The notes beneath the pieces were generated by a model. It saw nothing but the letters and a program-made list of their open reading frames with translations, did no database searches and had not been told where the DNA came from. From positions 1-35,817 of the forward strand of contig CAJUBR010000024.1 in NCBI GenBank assembly GCA_910584695.1: a DNA stretch of 35,817 bases, given 5' to 3'. This stretch comes from an uncultured Lachnospiraceae bacterium. Its GTDB lineage: Bacteria > Bacillota > Clostridia > Lachnospirales > Lachnospiraceae. Each line of letters begins with the position of its first letter. The first letter of the stretch is position 1. The translations under genes were made by a program, and so were the position numbers. Positions 15,514 through 24,120 of this stretch are shown in pieces.

Positions 15514-16927
15514 AAAGAGGAAGAATCCGTTCCGAAGCTTAAAGGTGGCTGTTTTTCTTTCCTTTTTGCTGCTGACACTATTTGTTATGGTCAGTTTCAG
15601 TCTGATGCTTCAAAAATCTTATAATGATAAAACAATTGAGGAAAAACTTTCATTGGTGCAGAACCAGTGCAGCATTCTGGGAAATCAGATTCTTGTGAAC
15701 CAGTTTACGCTTGATTCCCTGCAGGATAATCTGAATGTGGAGATCGATCAGATGGCAAATGTCTGGGAAGGCAGAATTCTGGTGATTGATTCCAATTATA
15801 AGATTGTAAAGGATACCTATACGATTGATCAGGATAATTATATTGTTTATGACGAAGTGTTAAAGGTTATGCGGGGAGAAAAAGATAAGAATATCCGTAT
15901 GATAAATGATTATGTAGAGATCATCATACCGATTGTGAATTCGGATAGGATAATAAATGGAGTAATGATTGCGACCGTGTCTCTAAAAGATATTGAAGAA
16001 ACAAATGCGTATATTGCTGAGTTTACAAATGTACTGATCTTACTATTTATTTTTTTGACGATTGCAGCAGCACTTGTTATATGTAATATCAGTGTGTATG
16101 GTATTAAGAGGCTGAATGGTCAGATTGCAGGAATGAGCGAAGGTCATTTGGAAGAGTTAAAGGCGTGGAGCCGATTTGATGAACTGTCACAATTGACGGA
16201 TTCTTTTAATGTGCTGCTTAACAAAATGCAGGTGTTAGAGGAATCCCGTCAGGAATTTGTTTCTAACGTGTCACATGAATTAAAGACACCGATCACATCT
16301 ATGAAAGTACTTGCAGATTCCCTGTTAATGCAGGAAGATGTGCCTAGCGAGATGTACCGGGAATTTATGTCTGATATGGTAGAAGAGATTGACAGAGAGA
16401 ATAAGATTATTAATGATCTGCTGACTTTGGTTAAGATGGATAAAAAGGCGGCAGCACTGAATGTGGAACCGGTCAATATTAATGCACTTTTAGAATTGCT
16501 ATTGAAGAGAATTAAGCCAATTGCTGCAAAGAGAAATATAGAGGTAGTATTTGAAAGCTTCCGTGAAGTGATTGGGGAGGTGGATGAGGTGAAATTATCT
16601 CTGGCACTTTCCAATCTCATTGAAAATGCGGTAAAGTATAATAATGATGGTGGGAATGTACATGTATCTTTAAATGCGGACCACAAATTCTTTTATATCA
16701 AAATCCAGGATAATGGTGTGGGAATACCGGAGGAATGCCAGTCACAGGTATTTGAACGGTTTTATCGTGTGGATAAGGCGAGAAGCAGGGAAACGGGTGG
16801 TACTGGTCTTGGCCTTGCGATTACCAGAAATGCGGTTTTGATGCATAAGGGTGCCATTAAACTTTATTCGGAACCGGGAGAAGGAACAACCTTTACGGTA
16901 AGAATACCGTTGAAATATGTTAACTGA
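15443..16927 (+). CDS. Sensor histidine kinase (HAMP, PhoR/WalK-like); start uncertain
   Basis: Coordinates give the longest frame, from a TTG at 15443 (494 residues). That codon lacks a good ribosome binding site. GGGGAG at 15485-15490 is well placed for a rare ATT start at 15497 or 15500, and no ATG or GTG lies there in frame. The likely mature start is therefore near RNKKRKNPFRSLKVAVF, just before the first helix (about 33-53). An extracytoplasmic sensor spans about 57-192, the second helix about 195-218, then a HAMP region. The HisKA motif SNVSHELKTPITS holds His278. The ATPase domain has NLIENAVKYN, DNGVGIP and GGTGLGLAIT, all intact. It pairs with the regulator upstream. Confidence 0.9.
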   Translation: MKRTRRNRNIFRPSGEWVIILRNKKRKNPFRSLKVAVFLSFLLLTLFVMVSFSLMLQKSYNDKTIEEKLSLVQNQCSILGNQILVNQFTLDSLQDNLNVEIDQMANVWEGRILVIDSNYKIVKDTYTIDQDNYIVYDEVLKVMRGEKDKNIRMINDYVEIIIPIVNSDRIINGVMIATVSLKDIEETNAYIAEFTNVLILLFIFLTIAAALVICNISVYGIKRLNGQIAGMSEGHLEELKAWSRFDELSQLTDSFNVLLNKMQVLEESRQEFVSNVSHELKTPITSMKVLADSLLMQEDVPSEMYREFMSDMVEEIDRENKIINDLLTLVKMDKKAAALNVEPVNINALLELLLKRIKPIAAKRNIEVVFESFREVIGEVDEVKLSLALSNLIENAVKYNNDGGNVHVSLNADHKFFYIKIQDNGVGIPEECQSQVFERFYRVDKARSRETGGTGLGLAITRNAVLMHKGAIKLYSEPGEGTTFTVRIPLKYVN

Positions 16928-16963
16928 TAGATCAGTAGTGTCGATTGGTATCTATAAATTACA

Positions 16964-17002
16964 GGACGGGAATTGCCCTCCATAAAAATCTGCATTGCAG
17001 AT
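16964..17002 (+). other. Two small stem-loops after the kinase gene
   Basis: GGACGGG at 16964-16970 can pair with CCCTCC at 16976-16981 with a bulged C, followed by ATAAAAAT. ATCTGC at 16988-16993 pairs with GCAGAT at 16997-17002 over a 3-nt loop. They lie in the 153-bp gap before the GerMN gene. The first could be a weak terminator, but neither has a proper T-run. Confidence 0.25.
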
Positions 17003-17080
17003 AAGCAGGCAGTTAATACCCTTCATAGCATACGAAGCACAGTTTTGTAAAATTGGCTGTAAGAGATAGAAGGTGGGAAA

Positions 17081-18037
17081 ATGAATAAACTAAAATTAAT
17101 GGTTGTGTTATTATGTGTCTGCCTGATGACAGCATGCGGATCAAAAGAGGAAGATACGGTGGAACAGATATCACTAGGGGAAAAACAGATTTATGCATAT
17201 TGCGTTAATCCGGATAAAACGGGTATTGTTCAAAGGGTTTATGATTTGGATAAAGAGAGGGATTTGTCATATAATGTGTCGGAAATCATAAATTATCTTG
17301 CCAGCATAAAGGCAACGGAGGAATATCAGACACCCATACCTGAAGGGATTGAGTATATGAATCATGATTTGAAGAGCCATCACGGCCGGTTAGAGGTCTC
17401 GTTTAGTGTTCTTTATGATTCTGTAGATGCAGATTCTCTTTTGTTTTTTAAAACATGTGTGGCCAAAACCTTATTACAGCTAGAAGGTGTGGAAATCATT
17501 ACGCTTTCTATGGTGGACCCGGCAAATAAGGATGATGAAACGGCAGTTGTTTCAGAAAACTTTGACCAGGATTCCTTTACGATGTCTTTTGGAAACACAA
17601 ACGGATATAAGCAGGAGGGAACAATTGTAATTTATTTTGCAAACGAAACAGGTGAGGCATTAAAAAAGTACCGCAAATCCGTAGAGATTTCCAATAATAT
17701 GTCGTTAGCCAGAATCGTAGTAGAGGCATTAATTGAGGGTCCCGAAGAGAATACCTATCAGGCAACGATTCCTGATAATACAACCATTCGAAATATTTCT
17801 GTAAAGGATGGTATTTGCTATATTGATCTAAGTGATGAATTCTATGATACGGATAATCCGTTAAAAAATGATATGATTGTTTATTCCATCGTTAATTCAT
17901 TAGTAGAGTTGCCGACAGTGTCAAAGGTTCAGTTTTTGAAGAATGGAGAAAAACAACAATTTTATAGAGAAACAATGCCGTTTGATGGAATATTTGAAAG
18001 AAATCTGGATTTGATTGAGGAGGATACGGAGGAATAA
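17081..18037 (+). CDS. GerMN-domain lipoprotein (sporulation/germination type)
   Basis: 318 residues, starting behind AGAAGGTGGG. The signal MNKLKLMVVLLCVCLMTAC predicts lipidation at Cys19. Two GerMN-like repeats are visible: a diverged one at about 62-150 (INYLASIKATEEYQTPIPEGIEYMN ... CVAKTLLQLEGVE) and a clear one at about 207-295 (IVVEALIEGPEENTYQATIP ... GICYIDLSDEFY ... VYSIVNSLVELPTVSKVQFLKNGE). GerM of Bacillus has paired GerMN domains and acts in spore envelope assembly and germination. Here its stop is directly followed by the comEC start, and it follows the two-component genes, so sporulation, cell-envelope and competence functions sit in one stretch. A role in spores is inferred from the family. 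Confidence 0.88.
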   Translation: MNKLKLMVVLLCVCLMTACGSKEEDTVEQISLGEKQIYAYCVNPDKTGIVQRVYDLDKERDLSYNVSEIINYLASIKATEEYQTPIPEGIEYMNHDLKSHHGRLEVSFSVLYDSVDADSLLFFKTCVAKTLLQLEGVEIITLSMVDPANKDDETAVVSENFDQDSFTMSFGNTNGYKQEGTIVIYFANETGEALKKYRKSVEISNNMSLARIVVEALIEGPEENTYQATIPDNTTIRNISVKDGICYIDLSDEFYDTDNPLKNDMIVYSIVNSLVELPTVSKVQFLKNGEKQQFYRETMPFDGIFERNLDLIEEDTEE

Positions 18038-20314
18038 TTGAAACGACCTATGCTTTTTTGGGTAATCTTGTTCATACTTGGAGAGGTTTTATACAGGATA
18101 TTTCCCATTAGCATAATTGGTATCATCGCGGTGGGAATGGCTTTCGGAATCAATAGGATTCCAAATAATTTTGTGAAAAAGTATAAAAAGGTTTTTTATA
18201 TTGGAATCCTTTTTTTTCTCTTTGGAGCAATAAGGCTTGGAGATATCAGGGAACGGACGGCTTTTTGTAAAATGGAAGAGGGAAGCCGGGTGACAGTACA
18301 GGGAACGATAACGGGAACGGAAGTTTCGGGTAAGAATCGTTATTATATTTTAAAATCTAAAAGAATTGAAGGAAAAGAAATCCATATCGGAGTCCGTCTT
18401 TTAGTTAAAGAGGGAGAAAGCGTTATGTTAGGGAGTACATTTGCAGGGACAGGAGAAGTTAAGGCATTTCGGACTGCATCGAATCCCGGGGGCTATGATG
18501 AACAAAAATATCAAAACGAAAAGGGTGTCTTTTTGTCTTTACAGAAGGTGGAGGTGACGGAACAACAAAAGCCAGTTGTTCCGGTACGGGAGAGTTTGTA
18601 TCAGTTAAGAAAGTTTTTTTCAAAAGTATATGTCATGTTGTTTGGAGAAAAAAATGGTTCACTGGCGGCCGCTATGGTGTTAGGGGAAAAAGAATCTTTG
18701 GATAGAGATATAAAGCAGTTGTACCAACGTAATGGAATTGCACATCTAACTGCCATTTCAGGGCTTCATATTGCGATGATTGGAGGAGCTTTTTATCATC
18801 TGTTAAGAAAAAGTCTTGGCAGTTATCCGATATCGGCGGGAATTGGCATTTCCTTTATTATACTTTATGGTATCATGACGGGATTATCAGAGGCGACAGT
18901 CCGGGCTGTGATTATGCTGATTACATTGATTGGAGCAGAGGTTAGCGGAAGAAAATACGATTCTATTACTGCAGTTTCCTTTGCACTGCTTGTGATGCTG
19001 GCAGTAAATCCTTATCAGATTACCCGGGCAGGATTTCAGCTTTCCTTTGGTGCTATTTTAGGAATTGCAGTAGTAAATCCTTTGTGGAAGCATCTTTTTC
19101 CTAAAATGCCACGGTTTATGGATGGATTGATGGTAAGTATCAGCGTGCAGCTTGTCATATTGCCGATTATGCTCTATTCTTTTTATGAGGTACCGGTTTA
19201 TGGTATTTTACTTAACGTGATCGTTGTACCTCTTATGAGTATTTTGCTTTTGCTGTTATTGATTTGCGGTGGTGTCGGATGTTTTTGCTTAAATGGAGCG
19301 TTTGTGCCCGCAAAACCGGCACAACTGATTTTTATACTGTATGAAAAGCTTTGTATGGGGAGTGAAAAGCTTCCCTTTCATACAATTTGTACCGGACAGC
19401 CTTCCCTTTGGTGGCTGCTGCTTTATTATGGAATCTTGTTTCTTATTCTGGTGGCAGCATACAGGAAAAAGCATAAGCTTCTGATTTTGTCAGGAGTGTT
19501 ATATATTGGAATCTTTTTTGTATTTTTGTTTCCTGGAAAGTTTAAAATCTGTATGTTTGATGTAGGACAGGGGGATGGAATTTATATGCGTACACCGGAC
19601 AGAAAACATATTTTGATGGATGGTGGGAGCAGCTCAAAACAAAAAATTGGGACGTACGTACTTAAAAACGGAGTGAAATTTTATGGCGGGGCAGAACTTG
19701 ATTATGTATTTATTTCACACAGTGACAGTGACCACTACAGCGGAATTTTAGAACTGTTTGATGAGGATACGGTTCACATCAGGAATCTGGTTTTGCCGGC
19801 AGTTTTAAATAAAGACGAGTCTTATAAAATGATAGAGGAAAAGGCATTGGAAAAAGGATGTACGATTCACTATATGAAAAGAGGGGAGAGTCTTAAAATG
19901 GATGATATTACATTTTATTGTCTGAATCCTGTTGAAAAGTCATATGAGGATAAGAATCAGGGAAGTCTTGTATTTTTGGTGACGTATCATGAGTTCGATG
20001 TGTTATTTACAGGTGATATAGATAAGACAGTGGAACGTGAAATATTAGATGGGCTGAATAGAACGATAGAAATTTTAAAAGTAGCACATCATGGTTCTGG
20101 GACGGCTTCTTCGGAATTGTTTTTAAAAAAGATTGAACCTGTGGCTGCCTGTGTGTCAGTGGGAGAAAAAAACCGTTACGGACATCCGGCAAAAGAAGTG
20201 ATGGAAAGGCTGGAACAATTTTCTGAAAAGATATATTTGACAAAAAGAAGCGGAGCAATTACGATAGATACGGATGGAAACAGGTATTGGATTACAACAT
20301 TTCGCACGGAGTGA
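18038..20314 (+). CDS. comEC: ComEC/Rec2 DNA-uptake channel
   Basis: Forms the membrane channel that takes up single-stranded DNA. It starts with TTG at 18038, 4 bases after GGAGGAA and abutting the GerMN stop; an ATG at 18050 is a poorer alternative. The 758 residues cover N-terminal helices and a DUF4131-like soluble part (about 1-190), the competence membrane domain (about 200-490; NGIAHLTAISGLHIAMIGG, GLSEATVRAVIMLI, RAGFQLSFGAILGI), and a C-terminal metallo-beta-lactamase domain from about 502 (FDVGQGDGI, HSDSDHYSG near 561, FTGDID, VAHHGSG). The zinc ligand motif HSDSDH is intact, so the nuclease-like domain is probably active. Full length with no lesion, so DNA uptake may be functional if the other com genes exist. 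Confidence 0.96.
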   Translation: MKRPMLFWVILFILGEVLYRIFPISIIGIIAVGMAFGINRIPNNFVKKYKKVFYIGILFFLFGAIRLGDIRERTAFCKMEEGSRVTVQGTITGTEVSGKNRYYILKSKRIEGKEIHIGVRLLVKEGESVMLGSTFAGTGEVKAFRTASNPGGYDEQKYQNEKGVFLSLQKVEVTEQQKPVVPVRESLYQLRKFFSKVYVMLFGEKNGSLAAAMVLGEKESLDRDIKQLYQRNGIAHLTAISGLHIAMIGGAFYHLLRKSLGSYPISAGIGISFIILYGIMTGLSEATVRAVIMLITLIGAEVSGRKYDSITAVSFALLVMLAVNPYQITRAGFQLSFGAILGIAVVNPLWKHLFPKMPRFMDGLMVSISVQLVILPIMLYSFYEVPVYGILLNVIVVPLMSILLLLLLICGGVGCFCLNGAFVPAKPAQLIFILYEKLCMGSEKLPFHTICTGQPSLWWLLLYYGILFLILVAAYRKKHKLLILSGVLYIGIFFVFLFPGKFKICMFDVGQGDGIYMRTPDRKHILMDGGSSSKQKIGTYVLKNGVKFYGGAELDYVFISHSDSDHYSGILELFDEDTVHIRNLVLPAVLNKDESYKMIEEKALEKGCTIHYMKRGESLKMDDITFYCLNPVEKSYEDKNQGSLVFLVTYHEFDVLFTGDIDKTVEREILDGLNRTIEILKVAHHGSGTASSELFLKKIEPVAACVSVGEKNRYGHPAKEVMERLEQFSEKIYLTKRSGAITIDTDGNRYWITTFRTE

Positions 20315-20321
20315 TAGATAT

Positions 20322-21299
20322 ATGAAAAACATTAACCATGATATTGAATCGAAAAAGATAAAGCAGTTTTATCTGCTTTTTGGAGCAGAAGATTACTTGA
20401 AACGACAGTATAAGGATAAATTGGTAAAGGCATTAGCAGACTCTGAAGATAATATGAATGTGAATTATTTTGCGGGGAGTGGGATTAATCTTCAGAATAT
20501 ATTGGATCTTGGAGAAACATTACCGTTTTTTGCCGATAACAGGGTGATTGTTTTGGAAAATACCGGTTTATTTAAAAAGACACCCGAAGATATCGAGAAA
20601 CGAATGGGAAATTTCCCTGATTCTACACATATTATTTTTGTGGAAAAGGAAGTGGATAAGCGGAACCGCCTGTACAAATGGATCGGAAAAGCGGGGTATG
20701 TATCCGAGATGAATACTCCGGATGAAAAGATGCTGTTTGCATGGGTAAGGGGACTTTGCAAAGCGGAAGGGAAGCAGATGGAAGAAAATGCCCTGTACTA
20801 TTTTGTGGAGCATATGGGAATGGATATGCTGCTGCTGAAAAATGAACTGGAAAAACTGTTTTGTTACTGTATTAATAACGAGAGGATTACAGTGGAGGAT
20901 ATACGAAAGGTCTGCATCAGTCAGGCTGCAGATAAAATGTTTGATATGTTAGATGCGGTTGGGAATAAGAATCAGGAAAAGGCACTGCTCCTTTACCATG
21001 ATCTATTGGCATTGAGAGAGCCGGCCATGCGGATTCTTTATATGTTTACCAGACATTTTCATATATTGATGCAGATATCCCTTCTAATGGAAGAAGGCAG
21101 GGACAATAAAACAATGGCATCCCTTTGCGGAATCCCCCCTTTTAGTGTAAAAAAATATGCGGCACAGGCGGGAAAGTATTCCTATGAAACACTTCGTGAA
21201 ATAGTGGAGCGATGCCAGATGACGGATCATGGGATTAAAACCGGAATGGTACAGGATACGGTGGGTGTGGAACTTCTAATTGTAGAGTTTTCCGCATAA
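20322..21299 (+). CDS. holA: DNA polymerase III delta subunit
   Basis: The clamp-loader delta subunit that opens the beta clamp. The ATG at 20322, 7 bp after the comEC stop, begins MKNINHDIESKKIKQFYLLFGAEDYL, the usual HolA opening; the frame upstream overlaps comEC and is not HolA-like. The product is 325 residues. LLFGAEDYLKRQYKDKL and LPFFADNRVIVLENT lie in the N-terminal clamp-contact domain. DMLLLKNELEKLFCYC and DKMFDMLDAVGNKNQEKALLLYHDLLALREPAMRILYMFTR are typical of the central and C-terminal parts. The order comEC-holA followed by convergent rpsT is the standard Firmicute arrangement. A shared terminator follows directly. Confidence 0.95.
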   Translation: MKNINHDIESKKIKQFYLLFGAEDYLKRQYKDKLVKALADSEDNMNVNYFAGSGINLQNILDLGETLPFFADNRVIVLENTGLFKKTPEDIEKRMGNFPDSTHIIFVEKEVDKRNRLYKWIGKAGYVSEMNTPDEKMLFAWVRGLCKAEGKQMEENALYYFVEHMGMDMLLLKNELEKLFCYCINNERITVEDIRKVCISQAADKMFDMLDAVGNKNQEKALLLYHDLLALREPAMRILYMFTRHFHILMQISLLMEEGRDNKTMASLCGIPPFSVKKYAAQAGKYSYETLREIVERCQMTDHGIKTGMVQDTVGVELLIVEFSA

Positions 21300-21335
21300 A
21301 GAAAAGGACTGTGGGTTAAGCAGTCCTTTTCTTTA
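21298..21335. terminator. Bidirectional terminator shared by holA and rpsT
   Basis: AAAGAAAAGGACTG at 21298-21311 and its exact complement at 21321-21334 form a 14-bp stem with a 9-nt loop. The stem base is A/T-only on both sides, giving a T-run on either strand. It starts within the holA stop codon and ends 21 bp from the rpsT stop, so it serves both convergent genes. Confidence 0.9.
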
Positions 21336-21355
21336 TGCAAAATTCAAATCCGTTG

Positions 21356-21619
21356 TTATGCCATTTTGTTAACAGCGGCAGCTAAACGGGAAATTTTTCT
21401 GGAAACAGTATTTTTGTGCAGGATTCCCTTAGAAGCAGCCTTGCTAAGCTCAGATGTACAAACCTTTAACTGTTCCTCAGCAGCGGCTTTGTCGCCGGAT
21501 GCTACAGCAGCTTCAAACTTTTTAATGATAGTCTTTAACTTAGACTTAATCATTTTGTTTCGTAAAGTCTTGGTTTCAATTACTTTGATTCTTTTCTTTG
21601 CAGATTTGATATTAGCCAA
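21356..21619 (-). CDS. rpsT: 30S ribosomal protein S20
   Basis: An 87-residue small-subunit protein that binds 16S rRNA early in assembly. The start is the TTG at 21617-21619, giving the standard N-terminus ANIKSAKKRIKVIETKTLRN after the initiator Met. An in-frame ATG 15 bp upstream lies within the GGAGG ribosome binding site itself and would add EVSDL, which other S20 proteins lack. Lys/Arg-rich helices fill the protein, as expected. It converges with holA and has a consensus promoter at 21710-21738. The TTG start is notable because E. coli rpsT also uses a non-ATG start linked to its autoregulation. Confidence 0.97.
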   Translation of the reverse strand: MANIKSAKKRIKVIETKTLRNKMIKSKLKTIIKKFEAAVASGDKAAAEEQLKVCTSELSKAASKGILHKNTVSRKISRLAAAVNKMA

Positions 21620-21663
21620 ATCAGACACCTCCATTACATGATAATATTAATTGTTTATTTTAT

Positions 21664-21680
21664 GGTTTTACATTAAAACC
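21664..21680 (-). promoter_or_regulatory. Hairpin in the rpsT leader
   Basis: GGTTTTA at 21664-21670 and TAAAACC at 21674-21680 form a perfect 7-bp stem with a 3-nt loop, about 45 nt before the rpsT start and downstream of its promoter. It could take part in S20 autocontrol, but the stem is A/U-rich and may be incidental. Confidence 0.35.
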
Positions 21681-21709
21681 GGACACGGACAATGTAAACA
21701 TACTTCTCT

Positions 21710-21738
21710 ATAATAATCAAAGATGGGGGTTCTGTCAA
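21710..21738 (-). promoter_or_regulatory. rpsT promoter (sigma-A)
   Basis: On the minus strand, TTGACA (plus 21733-21738) and TATTAT (plus 21710-21715) are separated by exactly 17 bp. The perfect -35 and near-perfect -10 suit a highly expressed ribosomal gene. Predicted leader about 85 nt. Confidence 0.8.
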
Positions 21739-21852
21739 TTACTTTTTTTATTTTTTGAAATCCTATTCGATTATAAGTATAAGAAGAATAAAATAGGAAA
21801 GGATGGTTATTCTTTAAGGTAAGGATAAAAATAAAAGATGGAGGGAAATTAT

Positions 21853-22758
21853 ATGCGTGGAAGAACAGACCTTGCGGTAGAGATGAAAGAAGACATCCAA
21901 AGCGATGAGCCGATAAAAGGTGTACATGTTATGACGAAAAATAATGGGGACACAGATATTAAAGAAATCCGTATTGTAGTAGAGAATGAACAGGGAGCAG
22001 ACAGTCTGGGAAAACCGATAGGCACTTATATTACACTTGAGAGTGAACATTTGCGGGAACATGATGAGGGGTTTCATCAACCGATGACGGAGGTATTGTC
22101 TAAACATTTAAGAGGGTTTATCGGGAATAAAAGAAAGATTATGGTAGCCGGATTGGGAAACCGGGAAGTGACACCGGATGCACTGGGACCTTTTGTCATT
22201 GATAATCTGTATGTCACAAGACATTTGTTAAAGGAAGGAATTATTTCAAAAAGCGTGGAGATCAGTGCGATTGCACCGGGAGTAATGGCGCAGACAGGAA
22301 TGGAATCCCTGACCATATTAAAAGCACTGGTGAAAGAGATTCAGCCAGAACTGCTGATTGTGATTGATGCATTGGCAGCAAGGGAATCCGATCGTTTAAA
22401 TAAAACGATACAATTGGCAGATACAGGAATCACTCCCGGTTCCGGAGTCGGAAATCATAGAAATGCGATCAATAAAGAAAATATCGGAATACCGGTACTT
22501 GCAATCGGAGTGCCGACTGTGATTGCAGTGCCGACGATTGTTAATGATGCAATGGATATTATGGTGGGAGCACTTGGAAAACAGGCTACAAAAAATGTAT
22601 TAAAGAAATTTAATGAGGAGGAACGCTATCAGCTTGCATGTGAAATGGTTACTCCTTATCTTGAAAATATGTTTGTGACTCCGAAGGATATTGATGAGGC
22701 AGTGAAACGTATCAGTTATACAATATCGGAGGCCATCAATCAGGCTGCTTTGGCGTAA
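21853..22758 (+). CDS. gpr: GPR germination protease
   Basis: Degrades small acid-soluble spore proteins when spores germinate; made in the forespore as an inactive zymogen. The ATG at 21853 is taken as start behind GGAGGG; the ATG at 21838 lies in that binding site. The product is 301 residues beginning MRGRTDLAVEM, matching the short propeptide region ending in the RTDLA(V/L)E motif where the proenzyme is trimmed. VAGLGNREVTPDALGP, AIAPGVMAQTGMES, VIDALAARESDRLNKTIQ and GITPGSGVGNHRNAI are strong GPR signatures, including the aspartates assigned to catalysis. It precedes spoIIP, as in Bacillus. I found no clear sigma-F/G promoter by eye. Confidence 0.97.
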   Translation: MRGRTDLAVEMKEDIQSDEPIKGVHVMTKNNGDTDIKEIRIVVENEQGADSLGKPIGTYITLESEHLREHDEGFHQPMTEVLSKHLRGFIGNKRKIMVAGLGNREVTPDALGPFVIDNLYVTRHLLKEGIISKSVEISAIAPGVMAQTGMESLTILKALVKEIQPELLIVIDALAARESDRLNKTIQLADTGITPGSGVGNHRNAINKENIGIPVLAIGVPTVIAVPTIVNDAMDIMVGALGKQATKNVLKKFNEEERYQLACEMVTPYLENMFVTPKDIDEAVKRISYTISEAINQAALA

Positions 22759-22832
22759 AAACGGATATCCGGATGAGGGAGTGAATCGGATACTTTTAGC
22801 ATAGAAACGAAAATAAGGAATAGAATGATAGT

Positions 22833-23975
22833 ATGAAAAACTATCCGTATTCCAAAACAGAAAAAAAACTTAATAAGAAGCGGTTGTCTGTGTTTGCAGT
22901 TTTCGTTATATGGTTTACCTTTATGACGCCGGTTGTGGATGAATCAGACTGGCTTTTAAGGATAACGGCACAGATGATACCACTTCTTACATATGAAAAA
23001 CAGTATGGTAATCCCAATACGAATTATGCTGCGGATTATCAGGTTCCGGAATGGTTTTATGAGGATGAAAATGAAGAAAGTACTGTAGAAGACCGTGCAG
23101 AGATGGAGATGAGGCAAAAGGAGCAGAAGGTACAGGAGGAACCGGTTACTACGCTGGCAGATGGAACAAATGGGACAACATATACAAGGAAGCAGTTGAA
23201 AGATCCTGATTTTTTGAAAAGCAGGATTTTTGTCATAGACAGCAATACCAGTATGACGAAAGAGGAACTGGACATTAAGAATCTGCTGGATAAGGATCTG
23301 TCGATAGAGGGATTAAAGGATAAGACACAAAATGAAAAAAAGAAGGACTATAAAATATTAATTTATCATACCCATGGATCTGAAAGCTTTATAGACAGCA
23401 GGAAAGGTAAGAAAGAGGATACAATCATCGGAGTGGGAAGTTATCTGGCAGATTTATTGGAGAAAAAATACGGGATTTCCGTTTACCATGATGAGACGGC
23501 TTATGATATGATTGATGGGACGTTAGACCGGAGCAAGGCATATGAAAACGCCTATGAAAACGTGACAAAAATATTGCAGGAAAATCCGTCTATACAGGGG
23601 GTGATTGACTTGCACAGAGACGGGGTGGATGAGGAAACACACTTAGTAACAAATATAAACGGGAAACCAACAGCAAAGATTATGTTTTTAAATGGTGTCA
23701 GCCGTTCCAATAGGAATGGGGAGATTGATTATTTAAAAAATCCGAATAAGATGACAAATCTGGCATTCTCTTTTCAAATGTATCTGGCAGGAAAGGAACA
23801 GTATGGAGATTATGTGAGAAAAATATATGTAAGAAGTTTGCGGTATAATCTGCATCTTCTACCGAGGACGGCTTTAATTGAGGTGGGAGCACAAAATAAT
23901 ACCATTGAGGAAGAAAAAAATGCGATGGAACCGTTAGCGGCAATCCTTGATAAAGTGTTGAGTAAAGAGGAATAG
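22833..23975 (+). CDS. spoIIP: Stage II sporulation protein P (SpoIIP)
   Basis: A membrane-anchored peptidoglycan amidase/endopeptidase that works with SpoIID and SpoIIM in engulfment. 380 residues, with a basic N-terminus, one membrane helix at about 18-34 (LSVFAVFVIWFTFMTPVV), a charged linker to about 150, then the catalytic domain. YHTHGSESF near 177, DLHRDGV near 258 and the C-terminal IEVGAQNNTIEEEKNAMEPLA are the conserved SpoIIP elements, including the metal-binding His and Glu. It starts 74 bp after gpr. Its last codons contain the predicted lepA promoter. Confidence 0.96.
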   Translation: MKNYPYSKTEKKLNKKRLSVFAVFVIWFTFMTPVVDESDWLLRITAQMIPLLTYEKQYGNPNTNYAADYQVPEWFYEDENEESTVEDRAEMEMRQKEQKVQEEPVTTLADGTNGTTYTRKQLKDPDFLKSRIFVIDSNTSMTKEELDIKNLLDKDLSIEGLKDKTQNEKKKDYKILIYHTHGSESFIDSRKGKKEDTIIGVGSYLADLLEKKYGISVYHDETAYDMIDGTLDRSKAYENAYENVTKILQENPSIQGVIDLHRDGVDEETHLVTNINGKPTAKIMFLNGVSRSNRNGEIDYLKNPNKMTNLAFSFQMYLAGKEQYGDYVRKIYVRSLRYNLHLLPRTALIEVGAQNNTIEEEKNAMEPLAAILDKVLSKEE

Positions 23976-23986
23976 TATGCTATAAT
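23958..23986 (+). promoter_or_regulatory. lepA promoter inside the spoIIP 3' end
   Basis: TTGAGT at 23958-23963 and TATAAT at 23981-23986 are 17 bp apart, with TGC before the -10 (extended -10). TATAATC at 23981-23987 and GATTATA at 23993-23999 also form a perfect inverted repeat covering the -10 and +1. The implied leader of about 128 nt contains a GCGAGC-ATTA-GCGAGC direct repeat near 24028. Confidence 0.6.
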
Positions 23987-24120
23987 CATATCGATTATAG
24001 GTTACCAACTAAAGATTGATAACATACGCGAGCATTAGCGAGCTTTATTAGTAATATAATTGAAATACATAGTAGGAATTTCCTTGAAATGTAACCGGAA
24101 GATAGAACAGGAGAGAAAAA

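Noticed and set aside
21739..21852. Sigma-F/G promoter before gpr
   Set aside because: GTATA-like sequences occur, but I could not find a matching -10 at the right spacing.
22762..22771. CGGATATCCG palindrome between gpr and spoIIP as an operator
   Set aside because: Only ten bases, with no promoter elements around it; likely chance.
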